Of a stretch of DNA of 15,963 bases, positions 8,023-15,525 are shown piece after piece. The number at the start of each line of letters is the position of its first letter. The stretch's first letter is position 1. The notes under the pieces were generated by a model. It was not told where the DNA came from, did no database searches, and worked only from the letters and a program-made list of their open reading frames with translations. This stretch comes from Nitrospinaceae bacterium. GTDB taxonomy: Bacteria; Nitrospinota; Nitrospinia; Nitrospinales; VA-1. The translations under genes and the position numbers were made by a program. The stretch is taken from assembly GCA_016763735.1 (NCBI GenBank), contig JAESTE010000080.1:1-15963 (forward strand), given 5' to 3'.

Positions 8023-8399
8023 ATGCCACCTATAAGATCTATTCGAGTCAGTCATATCGTTTTAAGCACAGAAGAGCTGGCAAATGTTCTGCTCGATCAT
8101 CTTAAAGAAGATGAATATAAAGACAAGGAAATGCTGTTTAAGGTGTTTGCAAAGATGGCAAAAAATACAGTGCCTGCGGCACCCGGAACAAAGGCGGCGA
8201 TTTAGGTTTCATCGAATTCAATACTTCCGCACCCGAACTTGAAAAAGCGGCAATGGAAACCCCTGTCGGAGAAGTGCGCGGGCCAATAAAAAGCAAATTC
8301 GGATACCATATTTTTATAGTAACGGAAGAAGAAGCAATGGGAGACCTCGGTGTCGATGGGCTCTCACTACCCATTGGCGCCGGACCCGGCACGCTTTAA
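8023..8399 (+). pseudogene. Parvulin-type peptidyl-prolyl isomerase, frame broken at an A-run (or a -1 frameshift gene)
   Basis: The first frame encodes IRVSHIVLSTEELANVL and continues to FAKMAK, the start of a rotamase (PpiC/parvulin) domain, then ends at 8205. Moving to the -1 frame at the run of six A (8160-8165) restores the rest: KKYSACGTRNKGGDLGFIEF, ELEKAAMETPVGEVRGP and KSKFGYHIFIV, ending at TAA 8397-8399. The joined product is about 125 residues, a complete single-domain parvulin without signal peptide. GAGG at 8011-8014 precedes the ATG at 8023 by eight bases. One additional A would make the gene intact, so the break could be a mutation or a sequencing error. The sequence at the break also reads as a slippery heptamer, so programmed frameshifting is possible. 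Parvulins catalyse cis-trans isomerisation of prolyl bonds. Confidence 0.8.
8160..8182 (+). other. Candidate -1 frameshift signal
   Basis: In the upstream frame the sequence reads A AAA AAT (8160-8166), which fits the X XXY YYZ slippery pattern. Three bases later a perfect hairpin can form between GTGCC (8170-8174) and GGCAC (8178-8182), loop TGC. AAGG lies about 16 bases upstream. The stem is short and the spacers differ slightly from the best-known signals. Confidence 0.35.
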
Positions 8400-8410
8400 C
8401 CCTCTCTGTT

Positions 8411-8806
8411 ATGCAACTCAAAGGCATTCATCACATTGCTCTCAATGTAAAAGATCTCGATCGAGCCGAAAGGTTCTACACCGATGTATTGGGATTCCAA
8501 GTAACACACCGGTTTTCAAAAGGACTGCGGCATCTTATGTTGGAAACCGGAAACGCCGCCATCGCCCTTTTTGAAGCCCCAGAACTGGAAGTCAAAGAAG
8601 CCATGAACCTTCTCAGCGAAGAAGGCTATCTACACCTTGCCTTCGAAGCTGACCCCACTGACTTTGAAAGTATCGTTAAAGAACTTCAATCTAAAAACAT
8701 CCATATAGATGGCGGCCCGGTTAAACGAGGTGATGGAGAGTCCATCTATTTCAATGACCCCGATGACAATCACCTGGAAATTCATTGCGACACTCCTAAT
8801 GATTGA
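8411..8806 (+). CDS. VOC-superfamily (glyoxalase/dioxygenase fold) protein
   Basis: This 131-residue protein has the paired beta-alpha-beta-beta-beta modules of the vicinal oxygen chelate fold. It opens with IHHIALNVKDLDRAERFYTDVLGF, typical of the family. Likely metal ligands are H8, H75 (YLHLAF) and E123 (NHLEIHC). The family includes glyoxalase I, methylmalonyl-CoA epimerase, extradiol dioxygenases and antibiotic-modifying enzymes, and I cannot choose among them. No ribosome-binding site is evident before the ATG. The gene starts 11 bases after the parvulin stop, and its last 8 bases (ATGATTGA) contain the mqnC start, so the two are translationally coupled. A link to quinone metabolism is only suggested by that coupling. 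Confidence 0.85.
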   Translation: MQLKGIHHIALNVKDLDRAERFYTDVLGFQVTHRFSKGLRHLMLETGNAAIALFEAPELEVKEAMNLLSEEGYLHLAFEADPTDFESIVKELQSKNIHIDGGPVKRGDGESIYFNDPDDNHLEIHCDTPND

Positions 8807-9875
8807 ATCTATCCTCGAAAAAGCAATTGCAGGGCAGCGCCTCGAACCTTCTGAAGCGGTCAAACTGTTCAGCACAAAAGATATTCTATTGCTGGGAAAT
8901 GTGGCATCGCGGCTGACCCGAAAAAAACTCAAAATAAATAAAAAAACGGTAACATATATCGTTGATCGCAATATCAACTACACCAACATCTGCGTCACCG
9001 ACTGTTCCTTCTGTGCTTTTTATCGAAAAGAACCCGACAAAGATGCATACGTCCTGCCTTTTGAAACCATTGCAAAAAAAATCGAAGAAACCCTGGCACT
9101 TGGCGGACAACAGATATTGCTTCAGGGTGGACATAACAATAATCTCAAAATCGATTATTTTGAAGACCTGTTTAAAAATATCAAAGCAAAATATAATATT
9201 CACCTGCACGCACTTTCGCCTTCCGAGATACTGCATACCAGCCGGATATCTAAAATATCTCTGAATGAAACTTTAAAAAGAATGAAAGCGGCAGGACTCA
9301 ACTCCATACCCGGAGGCGGCGCAGAAATTCTCGTCGATCGGGTGCGACAGATCATCAGTCCAAAAAAATGCAACAGTGACGAGTGGCTGGATGTGATGGA
9401 GCAGGCGCATCAAATGGATATCCCCACCACCGCTACCATGATGTTCGGTCATGTGGAGACCTTGGAAGAGCGAATCGAGCACCTCAATCGGCTCCGCCAA
9501 CTGCAGGATAAAACAGGCGGATTCACCGCTTTCATTGCATGGGGGTTTCAACCGGGAAACACCGAACTACAAGGACAGACAGGAATAAAAACAGCCGTTA
9601 GCGGATTCGATTATTTAAAGACTCTGGCTATCAGCAGAATCTTTCTCGACAACTTCGATAATCTGCAATTCTCATGGGTAACACAGGGACCCAAAATTGG
9701 CCAGGTTTCTCTTTACTATGGAGCCAACGATATGGGGAGTACGATGATGGAAGAAAATGTAGTTGCTGCGGCTGGCACTGTCTATTGTCTCGACGAAGAA
9801 GAAATTATAAGGCTCATCACCGATGGCGGCTTCACCCCGCAACGCCGCAACATGCAATACCAACCGGTAGATTAA
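8799..9875 (+). CDS. mqnC: Cyclic dehypoxanthinylfutalosine synthase (radical SAM)
   Basis: MqnC cyclises dehypoxanthine futalosine in the futalosine route to menaquinone, the membrane electron carrier. The 358-residue protein has the radical-SAM cluster motif CVTDCSFC (C65, C69, C72), followed by the conserved LLQGGHNN (107-114), the ALSPSEI strand, PGGGAEIL, and the strongly family-specific C-terminal run SWVTQGPKIGQVSLYYGAND. Together these favour MqnC over MqnE or the related CofG/CofH and BioB. I chose the ATG at 8799, which overlaps the VOC gene by eight bases; an upstream in-frame start (8709) would overlap it by about 100 bases and adds unrelated sequence. No other mqn gene is present in the window. 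A strong terminator follows. Confidence 0.94.
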   Translation: MIESILEKAIAGQRLEPSEAVKLFSTKDILLLGNVASRLTRKKLKINKKTVTYIVDRNINYTNICVTDCSFCAFYRKEPDKDAYVLPFETIAKKIEETLALGGQQILLQGGHNNNLKIDYFEDLFKNIKAKYNIHLHALSPSEILHTSRISKISLNETLKRMKAAGLNSIPGGGAEILVDRVRQIISPKKCNSDEWLDVMEQAHQMDIPTTATMMFGHVETLEERIEHLNRLRQLQDKTGGFTAFIAWGFQPGNTELQGQTGIKTAVSGFDYLKTLAISRIFLDNFDNLQFSWVTQGPKIGQVSLYYGANDMGSTMMEENVVAAAGTVYCLDEEEIIRLITDGGFTPQRRNMQYQPVD

Positions 9876-9891
9876 TTCCAGGTAGAAAAAG

Positions 9892-9932
9892 AAAACCCCT
9901 GCCCCTTTTCAATAAAGGAAGACAGGGGTTTT
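9892..9932. terminator. Bidirectional hairpin terminator between mqnC and the recombinase gene
   Basis: AAAACCCCTG (9892-9901) pairs perfectly with CAGGGGTTTT (9923-9932), and CCTTT (9904-9908) can pair with AAAGG (9914-9918) inside. The A-run on one side and T-run on the other make it a terminator for both converging genes. Confidence 0.8.
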
Positions 9933-9952
9933 GAGCGTTTAGCTTAATATAA

Positions 9953-10738
9953 TTACAAGGCGCGACGACCTAACAACGATTGTACTGAGGCCTTATCGTT
10001 GCCTTTGGCAAGCATGAAAGCTGTGAAAGACTGCCGTAACGAATGCGGTGTCACTTCCTTTTCAACTCCCGAAGTTTGCAGAGCGGCCTTGAAAAATTTG
10101 GTCACACTTCGTGTGGTCAAATTTCCACCTCGTTCACTTGGGAAAAGATAATCACCCGGTCCCTTGTTTCCGATCTGTCTTTGCAAAGCATCTTTAAGTC
10201 CCATAGAAAAAATTGTTGTACGGGCACCCAGCTTGCCGATTCCCGGAACAAATACTTTCAGCTTTTCCAGATTCAAATGCTGAACCTTTACCTTAACCAG
10301 TTCAGAGACTCGGAGTCCCGCTGTATAAGCCAATTCAATCATCAGTCTATGCTTCAGGTTTTCAGCAGAAACCGCAATCCTTTTAACTTCACTGATGGTA
10401 AGCACTACTGGCTTTAATTTTTTCTTCCCTGGTCTTTTGAATCCTTCCAGAACCAAATCCTGATTATAAACCGCCTTATGAAAATAGCTGAGCGCGTTGT
10501 ATGCCTGATCCACTGTAGACCGCGACTTGCCCTGGGCAATAAGGTCGGCCAGGTATTGGCGAATTTCTACATCTGTGACATCACGCGGATTCGTTAAGTT
10601 TTTGTTGCGAACAAAACTTCGCAATTGTCCGAGATAAGCTTTGATCGTCTGTGGGCTGTAAGCGCGTTGTTCCAGGTTGCCCTGAATGGCGCTGAACAAT
10701 CGAGATACTGATAATGGGTGAGTTGCGACACTGTTCAT
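9953..10738 (-). CDS. Tyrosine recombinase/integrase homologue lacking the catalytic tyrosine
   Basis: The protein has an N-terminal SAM-like core-binding domain (about 10-95, with YSPQTIKAYLGQLRSF) and a catalytic domain (about 110-261). R143 (TAGLRVSEL), a candidate K169 in the beta hairpin, and H232/R235 (HSLRQSF) are present. The next conserved site, normally LGH, reads LLGR (R258), and the protein ends three residues later. The tyrosine nucleophile, normally about 8-12 residues further on, is therefore absent, and no other frame downstream restores it. The 261-residue length is short of the usual 290-300. I chose the ATG at 10738 because TAGGAGA sits just upstream; an in-frame ATG at 10849 lacks such a site. 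The gene could be a decaying integrase or a DNA-binding derivative. No attachment sites were recognised. Confidence 0.85.
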   Translation of the reverse strand: MNSVATHPLSVSRLFSAIQGNLEQRAYSPQTIKAYLGQLRSFVRNKNLTNPRDVTDVEIRQYLADLIAQGKSRSTVDQAYNALSYFHKAVYNQDLVLEGFKRPGKKKLKPVVLTISEVKRIAVSAENLKHRLMIELAYTAGLRVSELVKVKVQHLNLEKLKVFVPGIGKLGARTTIFSMGLKDALQRQIGNKGPGDYLFPSERGGNLTTRSVTKFFKAALQTSGVEKEVTPHSLRQSFTAFMLAKGNDKASVQSLLGRRAL

Positions 10739-10881
10739 GATGGGTTCTCCTACGAAAACTTTGGGGATTGAAAATTCTAATGGGATAAGAAATACGTTTT
10801 TCGAATTCGGGGTAACTAATTGATAATTAGGCACCTTTTTACTAAGCATAACGGAACACCCGATTCCGCTATCTAAAAGCC

Positions 10882-10910
10882 AATATAATCAATAAGTTAC
10901 AAAACGTCAA
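10882..10910 (-). promoter_or_regulatory. Near-consensus sigma-70-type promoter for the recombinase gene
   Basis: Read on the minus strand, TTGACG (10905-10910) and TATATT (10882-10887) are separated by exactly 17 bases. Transcription would start near 10875, leaving about 137 bases of leader before the ATG at 10738. A small hairpin (CGGAA with TTCCG, at about 10852-10868) lies early in that leader. Confidence 0.6.
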
Positions 10911-10960
10911 GCGGAAAGTCCAAAAAATCAGTACTTTAGTGAAAAATTAAAAGCGGCAGA

Positions 10961-13273
10961 CTAAACCTGCAACGCATGTTCAAGTTTTTGCAGGGCACCG
11001 ATTGCAGGAAGGTGGTCCTGCTCTGCGGCGCGTCTCAGCCAGTGGATGGCTTCGATTAAATGGATCTCGGTTCCTCGGCCATTGCGATACATCAAGCCAA
11101 GTTGATATTGCGCATCACTATGACCATGTTCGGCGGCTAGTCGGAACCATTTGAAAGCCGCAACTTCATTTTCAGATTGATAATGATATCCCAGTTCTAC
11201 CTGTGCCAAGGTATTGCCTTGATCCGCCGATTTATGATACCAGCCTAAAGCCTCGTCCGATTGATTGAGCATTCGAGCTAGATTGTATTGTGCCAAGTCG
11301 TTACCTTGCTCTGCCGCACGCCGATACCATTTCATACATTCATGGCGACTGTACGAAACCGCCTCACCTCGTTCATAAAGTCCGGCAAGGTGATTCTGCG
11401 CCCGGGCATGGCCTTGGCTTGCGGCTCGTCTCAACCATAAAATATCGTTTTCTAAAGCGTCCTCGCTTTGTGGTTCCATTTGCGATGTTTTGCGATACCA
11501 TTTAGCGGCCTCTGCATAATCTTTCGTCACTCCTTTACCGACAAAATACATACGACCGAGCGCCTGACCGGCTTGCCGGTTGCCTTGTTCTGCCGCCTGC
11601 CTGTACCAATGCGCACTATCTTTGCCCTGTTTTTCGTACAAAAGTCCGAGATAGTACTGTGCCAAATGGTTGCCCTGCTCAGCAGCCATTTGAAACCACT
11701 TGCAAGCCACATCCATGTCACCAGCATTAAAATAAATTTTACCCAGACTGAATTGAGCGTAATCGTGACCCTGCTCTGCGGCTCGGGTGAACCAGTCAAT
11801 TGCTTTTTGTTTATCCTGTTTCACACCATCGCCGTTCAGATACATGCGACCTAGATTGTATTGCGCAAGAACATAACCCTCAGCTTTGTGATACCAGTTT
11901 AAAGATTGTGCATGATCAACGGGCACCCCTTTGCCGTGGTAATACATTCTCGCAAGATGAAAGCGACCAAAAACATCTCCTTGCCAGGCGGCTTTTCGAT
12001 AACAAGTAACAGCCTGGGTCAGGTCCTGATCAATACCTTTTCCATTTTCGTAAAGAATCCCTAAAAATACCTGCGATCGTGTTTCATTTTCTTTTGCAGA
12101 GCGATCAAAATAATTAAAAGATTTTTGGTCGTCCTGCTCCACTCCTTCTCCCAGAAAATAAAGCATCCCAATATTAAAGAGGGCTTGCGGGTGGTCCTCA
12201 GCCTTTTGGTACCAGTGAAAAGCCTGCAACGGATTCCTCTCACAGCCTTTTCCATAATCGTAAAGCAGACCTAAGGAATTTTGTGCATCCGCATAGCCTT
12301 CGTTAGCAGCGCGCTGCAGCCATACGAAAGCTTCTTCATATTCTTTTTGTTCAAAAAAATACTTTCCCTTTTGATAAAGGTCTTCACCCGTCGGTGTGAA
12401 ATCGGCAGAGGTTGTTTTCAAAAAATGTCGAGCATGAGCGTGCCCCTGTTCCGCGGCACGACAAATCCATTGCAAAGCTTTTTTAGGAGCCTGAGCAACA
12501 CCTTCGCCACAATAATAGAGAGTCCCCAGTTTAAATTGCGCAAGGTCTAATCCACTCAACGCAGCTTTCTTAAACCATCGCGCTGCCCGAACCGAATCTT
12601 TTCCAACTCCTTCTCCGCGATCATAAAGGTCGCCCAGATTATAAAGTCCGGCTTCATTTCCATTCAATGCGGCTTTCCGATACCAGGAGATAGCCCGGTC
12701 ATAATCCTGAGGAACACCTTCACCTTTTTCGAAAAGGACTCCCAACATATTTTGCGCGGTATCGTTATTTTTTTCCGCCGCTTTTTCAAACCATTTGGCG
12801 GCTTGATCTGAAGCCTTTTCTGTTCCTTTGCCCTGATAATACATTCTAGCCAGATTAAATTGTGCGGCACTGTCATCCTGTTCCGCCGCTTTCTGATACC
12901 AGCGCAAACTCAATTCGAGATCTTCTTTAACACCCAACCCATTTTCATACATGAGAGCTAGAAATCCCTGCCCTTTTGCAGAATCTTTTTTCGCAGCCTT
13001 CTCGAACCATTTAAACGCCTCTTCATGGTTGCGGGAAACACCCGCTCCCTTAAAATAAACAACACCTAAATTGTACTGCGCCTGGATATCGCCTGCCCGC
13101 GCTTCTTTAAACCATGTTTCAATTTTTTTACGTTTTAGTTTTCCCAGCGCACCTGACCCTGTTTTATAAAGAACATCAGGGAGTTGCTCGGTAGCAACAG
13201 AAGAGCCCCAAGGCAAGGAAACCGGCTGGGTTTCAGGTAAAGATTGTTTTGTGGTGAGATTTAGTTCCTGCAT
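10961..13273 (-). CDS. Large Sel1-like (SLR/TPR-type) repeat protein
   Basis: After an unstructured N-terminus of about 55 residues, nearly all of the 770-residue protein is a tandem array of about 20 Sel1-like repeats. The unit is about 36 residues, roughly G-x-x-x-A-Q-x-x-L-G-x-x-Y-x-x-G-x-G-V, then an A-x-x-W-x-x-x-A-A-E-Q half. Examples are AQFNLARMYYQGKG and AQYNLGRMYLNGDG. Several units in the C-terminal half are shortened to 21-32 residues, and one unit near 280-320 is degenerate. There is no signal peptide or membrane segment, so a cytoplasmic protein-interaction scaffold is expected. An ATG at 13273 lies five bases after the stop of the J-domain gene. A TTG at 13282 is an alternative start overlapping that stop. 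Translational coupling to the upstream gene is likely. The partner is unknown. Confidence 0.88.
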   Translation of the reverse strand: MQELNLTTKQSLPETQPVSLPWGSSVATEQLPDVLYKTGSGALGKLKRKKIETWFKEARAGDIQAQYNLGVVYFKGAGVSRNHEEAFKWFEKAAKKDSAKGQGFLALMYENGLGVKEDLELSLRWYQKAAEQDDSAAQFNLARMYYQGKGTEKASDQAAKWFEKAAEKNNDTAQNMLGVLFEKGEGVPQDYDRAISWYRKAALNGNEAGLYNLGDLYDRGEGVGKDSVRAARWFKKAALSGLDLAQFKLGTLYYCGEGVAQAPKKALQWICRAAEQGHAHARHFLKTTSADFTPTGEDLYQKGKYFFEQKEYEEAFVWLQRAANEGYADAQNSLGLLYDYGKGCERNPLQAFHWYQKAEDHPQALFNIGMLYFLGEGVEQDDQKSFNYFDRSAKENETRSQVFLGILYENGKGIDQDLTQAVTCYRKAAWQGDVFGRFHLARMYYHGKGVPVDHAQSLNWYHKAEGYVLAQYNLGRMYLNGDGVKQDKQKAIDWFTRAAEQGHDYAQFSLGKIYFNAGDMDVACKWFQMAAEQGNHLAQYYLGLLYEKQGKDSAHWYRQAAEQGNRQAGQALGRMYFVGKGVTKDYAEAAKWYRKTSQMEPQSEDALENDILWLRRAASQGHARAQNHLAGLYERGEAVSYSRHECMKWYRRAAEQGNDLAQYNLARMLNQSDEALGWYHKSADQGNTLAQVELGYHYQSENEVAAFKWFRLAAEHGHSDAQYQLGLMYRNGRGTEIHLIEAIHWLRRAAEQDHLPAIGALQKLEHALQV

Positions 13274-13278
13274 ATCGC

Positions 13279-14049
13279 TCAAATAAACTCATGCGCCAAA
13301 TCGCGGATTTGCGCCTTGGCCTTATTAATTTTTCCTTCTATATCGTCGGCAATTTCCTGCAACAGATCCCGTCCTTCTTTTTCTGCCGAACCCATATTTA
13401 TTTTCAATTGGAACATCTCCGAAAGCTCTAACTCTTCCATCTCTTCAGAAATATTGTAAAGACGACCTCGAACCTGCGCTAACTGGCGTACCACCAGCAC
13501 TAGCTGCTCTCCTAGCTCCATTGGGCTCTCGGAATAACCCTCGGTCTCCCATTCAATAAGGATGGAACGGATGCCCTCTTCGTCAAGCTTGTCATAAGCC
13601 TGATTGAGCTTGGCCATGAGATCGTGGCGTTTTTTTCTTTCTTCAGCAGAAGAACTCAAGTCGGGATGGATTTTTTTGGCAACCCGTCGGAAAAGTTTCT
13701 TGAGATTTTCAGGGGGTTTGAATTCTTTTTGCGAGTTCGTCGGTTCCTTTTTTTTCTCAGAATATTTCCTCGCCTGTTCACGAGCCGACTCCGCCTCTTC
13801 CCGAAATGTTTCTGCATTTGGATACAACTTCGCAGCCAGATTTAACACCTGCGCTTTGACAATATCCATTTCTGCATACATCGCTCCGACCACCTTTTGA
13901 TAGCGAATTTCAAAAAGGTTCAAGTCAGCCTTTTCGGTCGAGAGTTGCAATTCCATATCAGCCAGTTTTTTGCGCAATTGCGCTAACTCGCGCCGCTTGG
14001 ACTGCAACCCTTCAGCTTGAGGACTTAATATCTGAACAACAGAAGACAT
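13279..14049 (-). CDS. J-domain (DnaJ-like) protein with coiled-coil regions
   Basis: The 256-residue protein has a coiled-coil-like N-terminus (about 12-60), a charged linker rich in K, E and Q (85-112), a compact J domain (about 113-165) and a second acidic helical region (about 190-250). The J domain shows LKKLFRRVAKKIHPDL with the HPD tripeptide at 128-130, followed by helix III (LMAKLNQAYDKL). The HPD motif stimulates ATP hydrolysis by an Hsp70 partner. The G/F, zinc-finger and substrate domains of DnaJ are missing, so this is a specialised J protein. I chose the ATG at 14049; a GTG immediately upstream is possible. Its stop overlaps or nearly touches the Sel1-repeat gene, so both are made from one transcript. 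The substrate is unknown. Confidence 0.85.
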   Translation of the reverse strand: MSSVVQILSPQAEGLQSKRRELAQLRKKLADMELQLSTEKADLNLFEIRYQKVVGAMYAEMDIVKAQVLNLAAKLYPNAETFREEAESAREQARKYSEKKKEPTNSQKEFKPPENLKKLFRRVAKKIHPDLSSSAEERKKRHDLMAKLNQAYDKLDEEGIRSILIEWETEGYSESPMELGEQLVLVVRQLAQVRGRLYNISEEMEELELSEMFQLKINMGSAEKEGRDLLQEIADDIEGKINKAKAQIRDLAHEFI

Positions 14050-14086
14050 CACTCACTCACAAATTTTCATTAACTGGGAATATTTC

Positions 14087-14115
14087 ATTATCGGGCGTTC
14101 CACCCAATAAAACAA
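14087..14115 (-). promoter_or_regulatory. Candidate promoter for the J-domain/Sel1 operon
   Basis: On the minus strand TTGTTT (14110-14115) and GATAAT (14087-14092) are 17 bases apart. Transcription would start about 30 bases before the ATG at 14049. Confidence 0.45.
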
Positions 14116-14324
14116 GGCCGGTATAAATAAACCGACATCGAGACAACTTCAGTTTTGATGGATGTAAATACAATATTTTAGGCTTCTAAACAGAAAAAAT
14201 GAGAATCTATAACTCCAAATAAATCAAACAACTATATTTATTAAAGCAGATTAGCCCAATAAAATCAACAGTTTACATTTAAACGGAAAATCACCCCTCC
14301 AATAGAACAGAAACCCCTTTAAAA

Positions 14325-14353
14325 TTGGTTAGTTCCGGTTTTTCTGCTACATT
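14325..14353 (+). promoter_or_regulatory. Candidate promoter for the methyltransferase gene
   Basis: TTGGTT (14325-14330) and TACATT (14348-14353) are 17 bases apart. The -10 is preceded by TGC, giving an extended -10 (TGn). Transcription would start about 50 bases before the ATG at 14410. Confidence 0.45.
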
Positions 14354-14409
14354 AAAATCCGCCTCAAAAAAAATCATGGAAGCACTAAAAATAATCTTTT
14401 TTTCTCGAA

Positions 14410-15243
14410 ATGAAAAAACCTCTAATTCCTGAAGATTCTCCCTTTCTGGCCCACGAAACCCGGAAAACCAGATGGGCCATTCCATATCATCCCGAATGTC
14501 TCAATGCCAGGCTTGACCACCTGCTGGCAAAAAATCAGGAATACATCCAGGGGAAAAGAATTCTCGATGTCGGATCACATATGGGAACGTTCGCTTATGC
14601 GGCTTTAGAATCCGGTGCGGATTTTATACAGGGAATCGACACGGAAGAAAAAATGATTCGGTTGGGGCAGGAATTATTTCAGGAACTCAATATTGCGAAG
14701 GAAAAATATTCCATGGCCGTAGGCGATGCCCTGCAATATCTGGAGAATGTTGAGGAAGGAAGTTTTGACACTGTGCTTTGCCTGGGGATGCTCTATTACA
14801 CAACAGAACCTTATCGACTGCTCAAGCTCATGTTGCGTGCGGCAAAAGAAACGGTGATACTCGACACTTTTACTGCGGCCTATGCTGCTATTCAAGGAAA
14901 AGACGCACCGCAGGTTTATGAAAGTGTAAATGAAGAAACACTAAAGCTTCCGATCCTTCTCACCGCGTTGACGCAACCCGGAAAAAAAGATTACACACTG
15001 CCGCATTCCTTTGATTACCGCAGCAAAGACCTCAGCCTGATCACATTACCCAGTGCTGAGTTACTTGAAATCTGGTTTCAGTCTCTGAACGCTCAATTCA
15101 AAAAAATGGACTGGTCGACATACGGAACCCGGCCTTGCACCTATCACGACTTGCTCACACCCGAGCAAAAAAAATCCTCCCACTGGGCCGATGTATATAC
15201 CAGCGGTATCCGAGTTTCCTACTTGTTACACAAATCGAGATGA
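14410..15243 (+). CDS. Class I SAM-dependent methyltransferase
   Basis: The 277-residue protein has a SAM-binding Rossmann core. Motif I is ILDVGSHMGTFAYAALESGA (residues about 51-70), followed by the acidic GIDTEEKM, a motif near VGDALQYLE, and DTVLCLGMLYYTTEPYRLL. The last segment, with its G-L-Y pattern, and the following ILDT strand resemble CmoB-like/DUF1698 tRNA-wobble-uridine enzymes, but the similarity is not enough to assign a substrate. The long C-terminal region (165-277) is aromatic-rich and may form the substrate site. No clear ribosome-binding site precedes the ATG at 14410. The gene stands alone. Nine bases after its stop begins a tandem repeat that may belong to a mobile element. 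Confidence 0.8.
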   Translation: MKKPLIPEDSPFLAHETRKTRWAIPYHPECLNARLDHLLAKNQEYIQGKRILDVGSHMGTFAYAALESGADFIQGIDTEEKMIRLGQELFQELNIAKEKYSMAVGDALQYLENVEEGSFDTVLCLGMLYYTTEPYRLLKLMLRAAKETVILDTFTAAYAAIQGKDAPQVYESVNEETLKLPILLTALTQPGKKDYTLPHSFDYRSKDLSLITLPSAELLEIWFQSLNAQFKKMDWSTYGTRPCTYHDLLTPEQKKSSHWADVYTSGIRVSYLLHKSR

Positions 15244-15252
15244 GGAAAATGC

Positions 15253-15316
15253 AAACGGCAGTTTAAAGTACTTGTCATCGCTGTAAACGGCAGTTTAAAG
15301 TACTTGTCATCGCTGT
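15253..15316. repeat. Exact 32-bp tandem duplication
   Basis: Two identical 32-base units (15253-15284 and 15285-15316) lie head to tail. Each begins AAACGGCAGTTTAAAG and ends TTGTCATCGCTGT. Short internal repeats of this style occur at the ends of some IS21-family elements, but no transposase gene is visible here, so that origin is only a suggestion. Confidence 0.8.
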
Positions 15317-15390
15317 ATAGGTTACGTAATTCGTTGATAAGAATTCGTAAAGTTTTTTGTTTTTTTTCTGCTTAGAACTGATGGATTCTA

Positions 15391-15489
15391 CTCCTCCCCT
15401 CTCATGAGTGGAGGTTGGGAGGGGTGTGGATTTTCAATGTAAACTCACAATCCAACCCTCCCCTAACCCCTCCCTATGAAGGGAGGGGA
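15391..15489. repeat. Imperfect GC-rich palindrome (possible MITE-like or dispersed repeat)
   Basis: The left arm (about 15391-15432) and the right arm (about 15449-15489) are imperfect reverse complements around a short AT-rich centre. Both arms are made of CCTCCCC and GGGAGGGG-type runs. The right arm contains a perfect 9-bp hairpin, CCCCTCCCT (15467-15475) with AGGGAGGGG (15480-15488), loop ATGA. The left arm has a weaker one around CTCATGAG. It may also act as a terminator or RNA-stabilising structure for the flanking genes. Confidence 0.65.
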
Positions 15490-15525
15490 TATGAGGCCCT
15501 TGATTTCCTAGAGGATTAGAACGTA

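Larger units (their letters stand above)
14053..14409. other. Divergent intergenic region
   Basis: This AT-rich gap of about 357 bases separates the minus-strand J-domain operon from the plus-strand methyltransferase gene. I see one plausible promoter in each direction near its two ends. I found no convincing gene, tRNA or long repeat inside. A loose palindrome (CGGT and ACCG) lies near 14119-14134. Confidence 0.6.

Noticed and set aside
8709..8798. Upstream start for mqnC
   Set aside because: The added residues are the VOC gene read in another frame, and MqnC homology begins after the ATG at 8799.
10043..10417. Plus-strand open frame opposite the recombinase gene
   Set aside because: It is antisense to clearly conserved recombinase codons and encodes nothing recognisable.
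10739..10849. Longer recombinase starting at 10849
   Set aside because: No ribosome-binding site precedes it, the extra 37 residues do not resemble a recombinase, and the ATG at 10738 has a strong GGAG site.
11468..11854. Plus-strand open frames opposite the Sel1-repeat gene
   Set aside because: They arise from the repetitive coding strand on the other side and show no family features or ribosome-binding site.
15253..15316. CRISPR array
   Set aside because: Only two units, directly abutting with no spacers, and no cas genes nearby.
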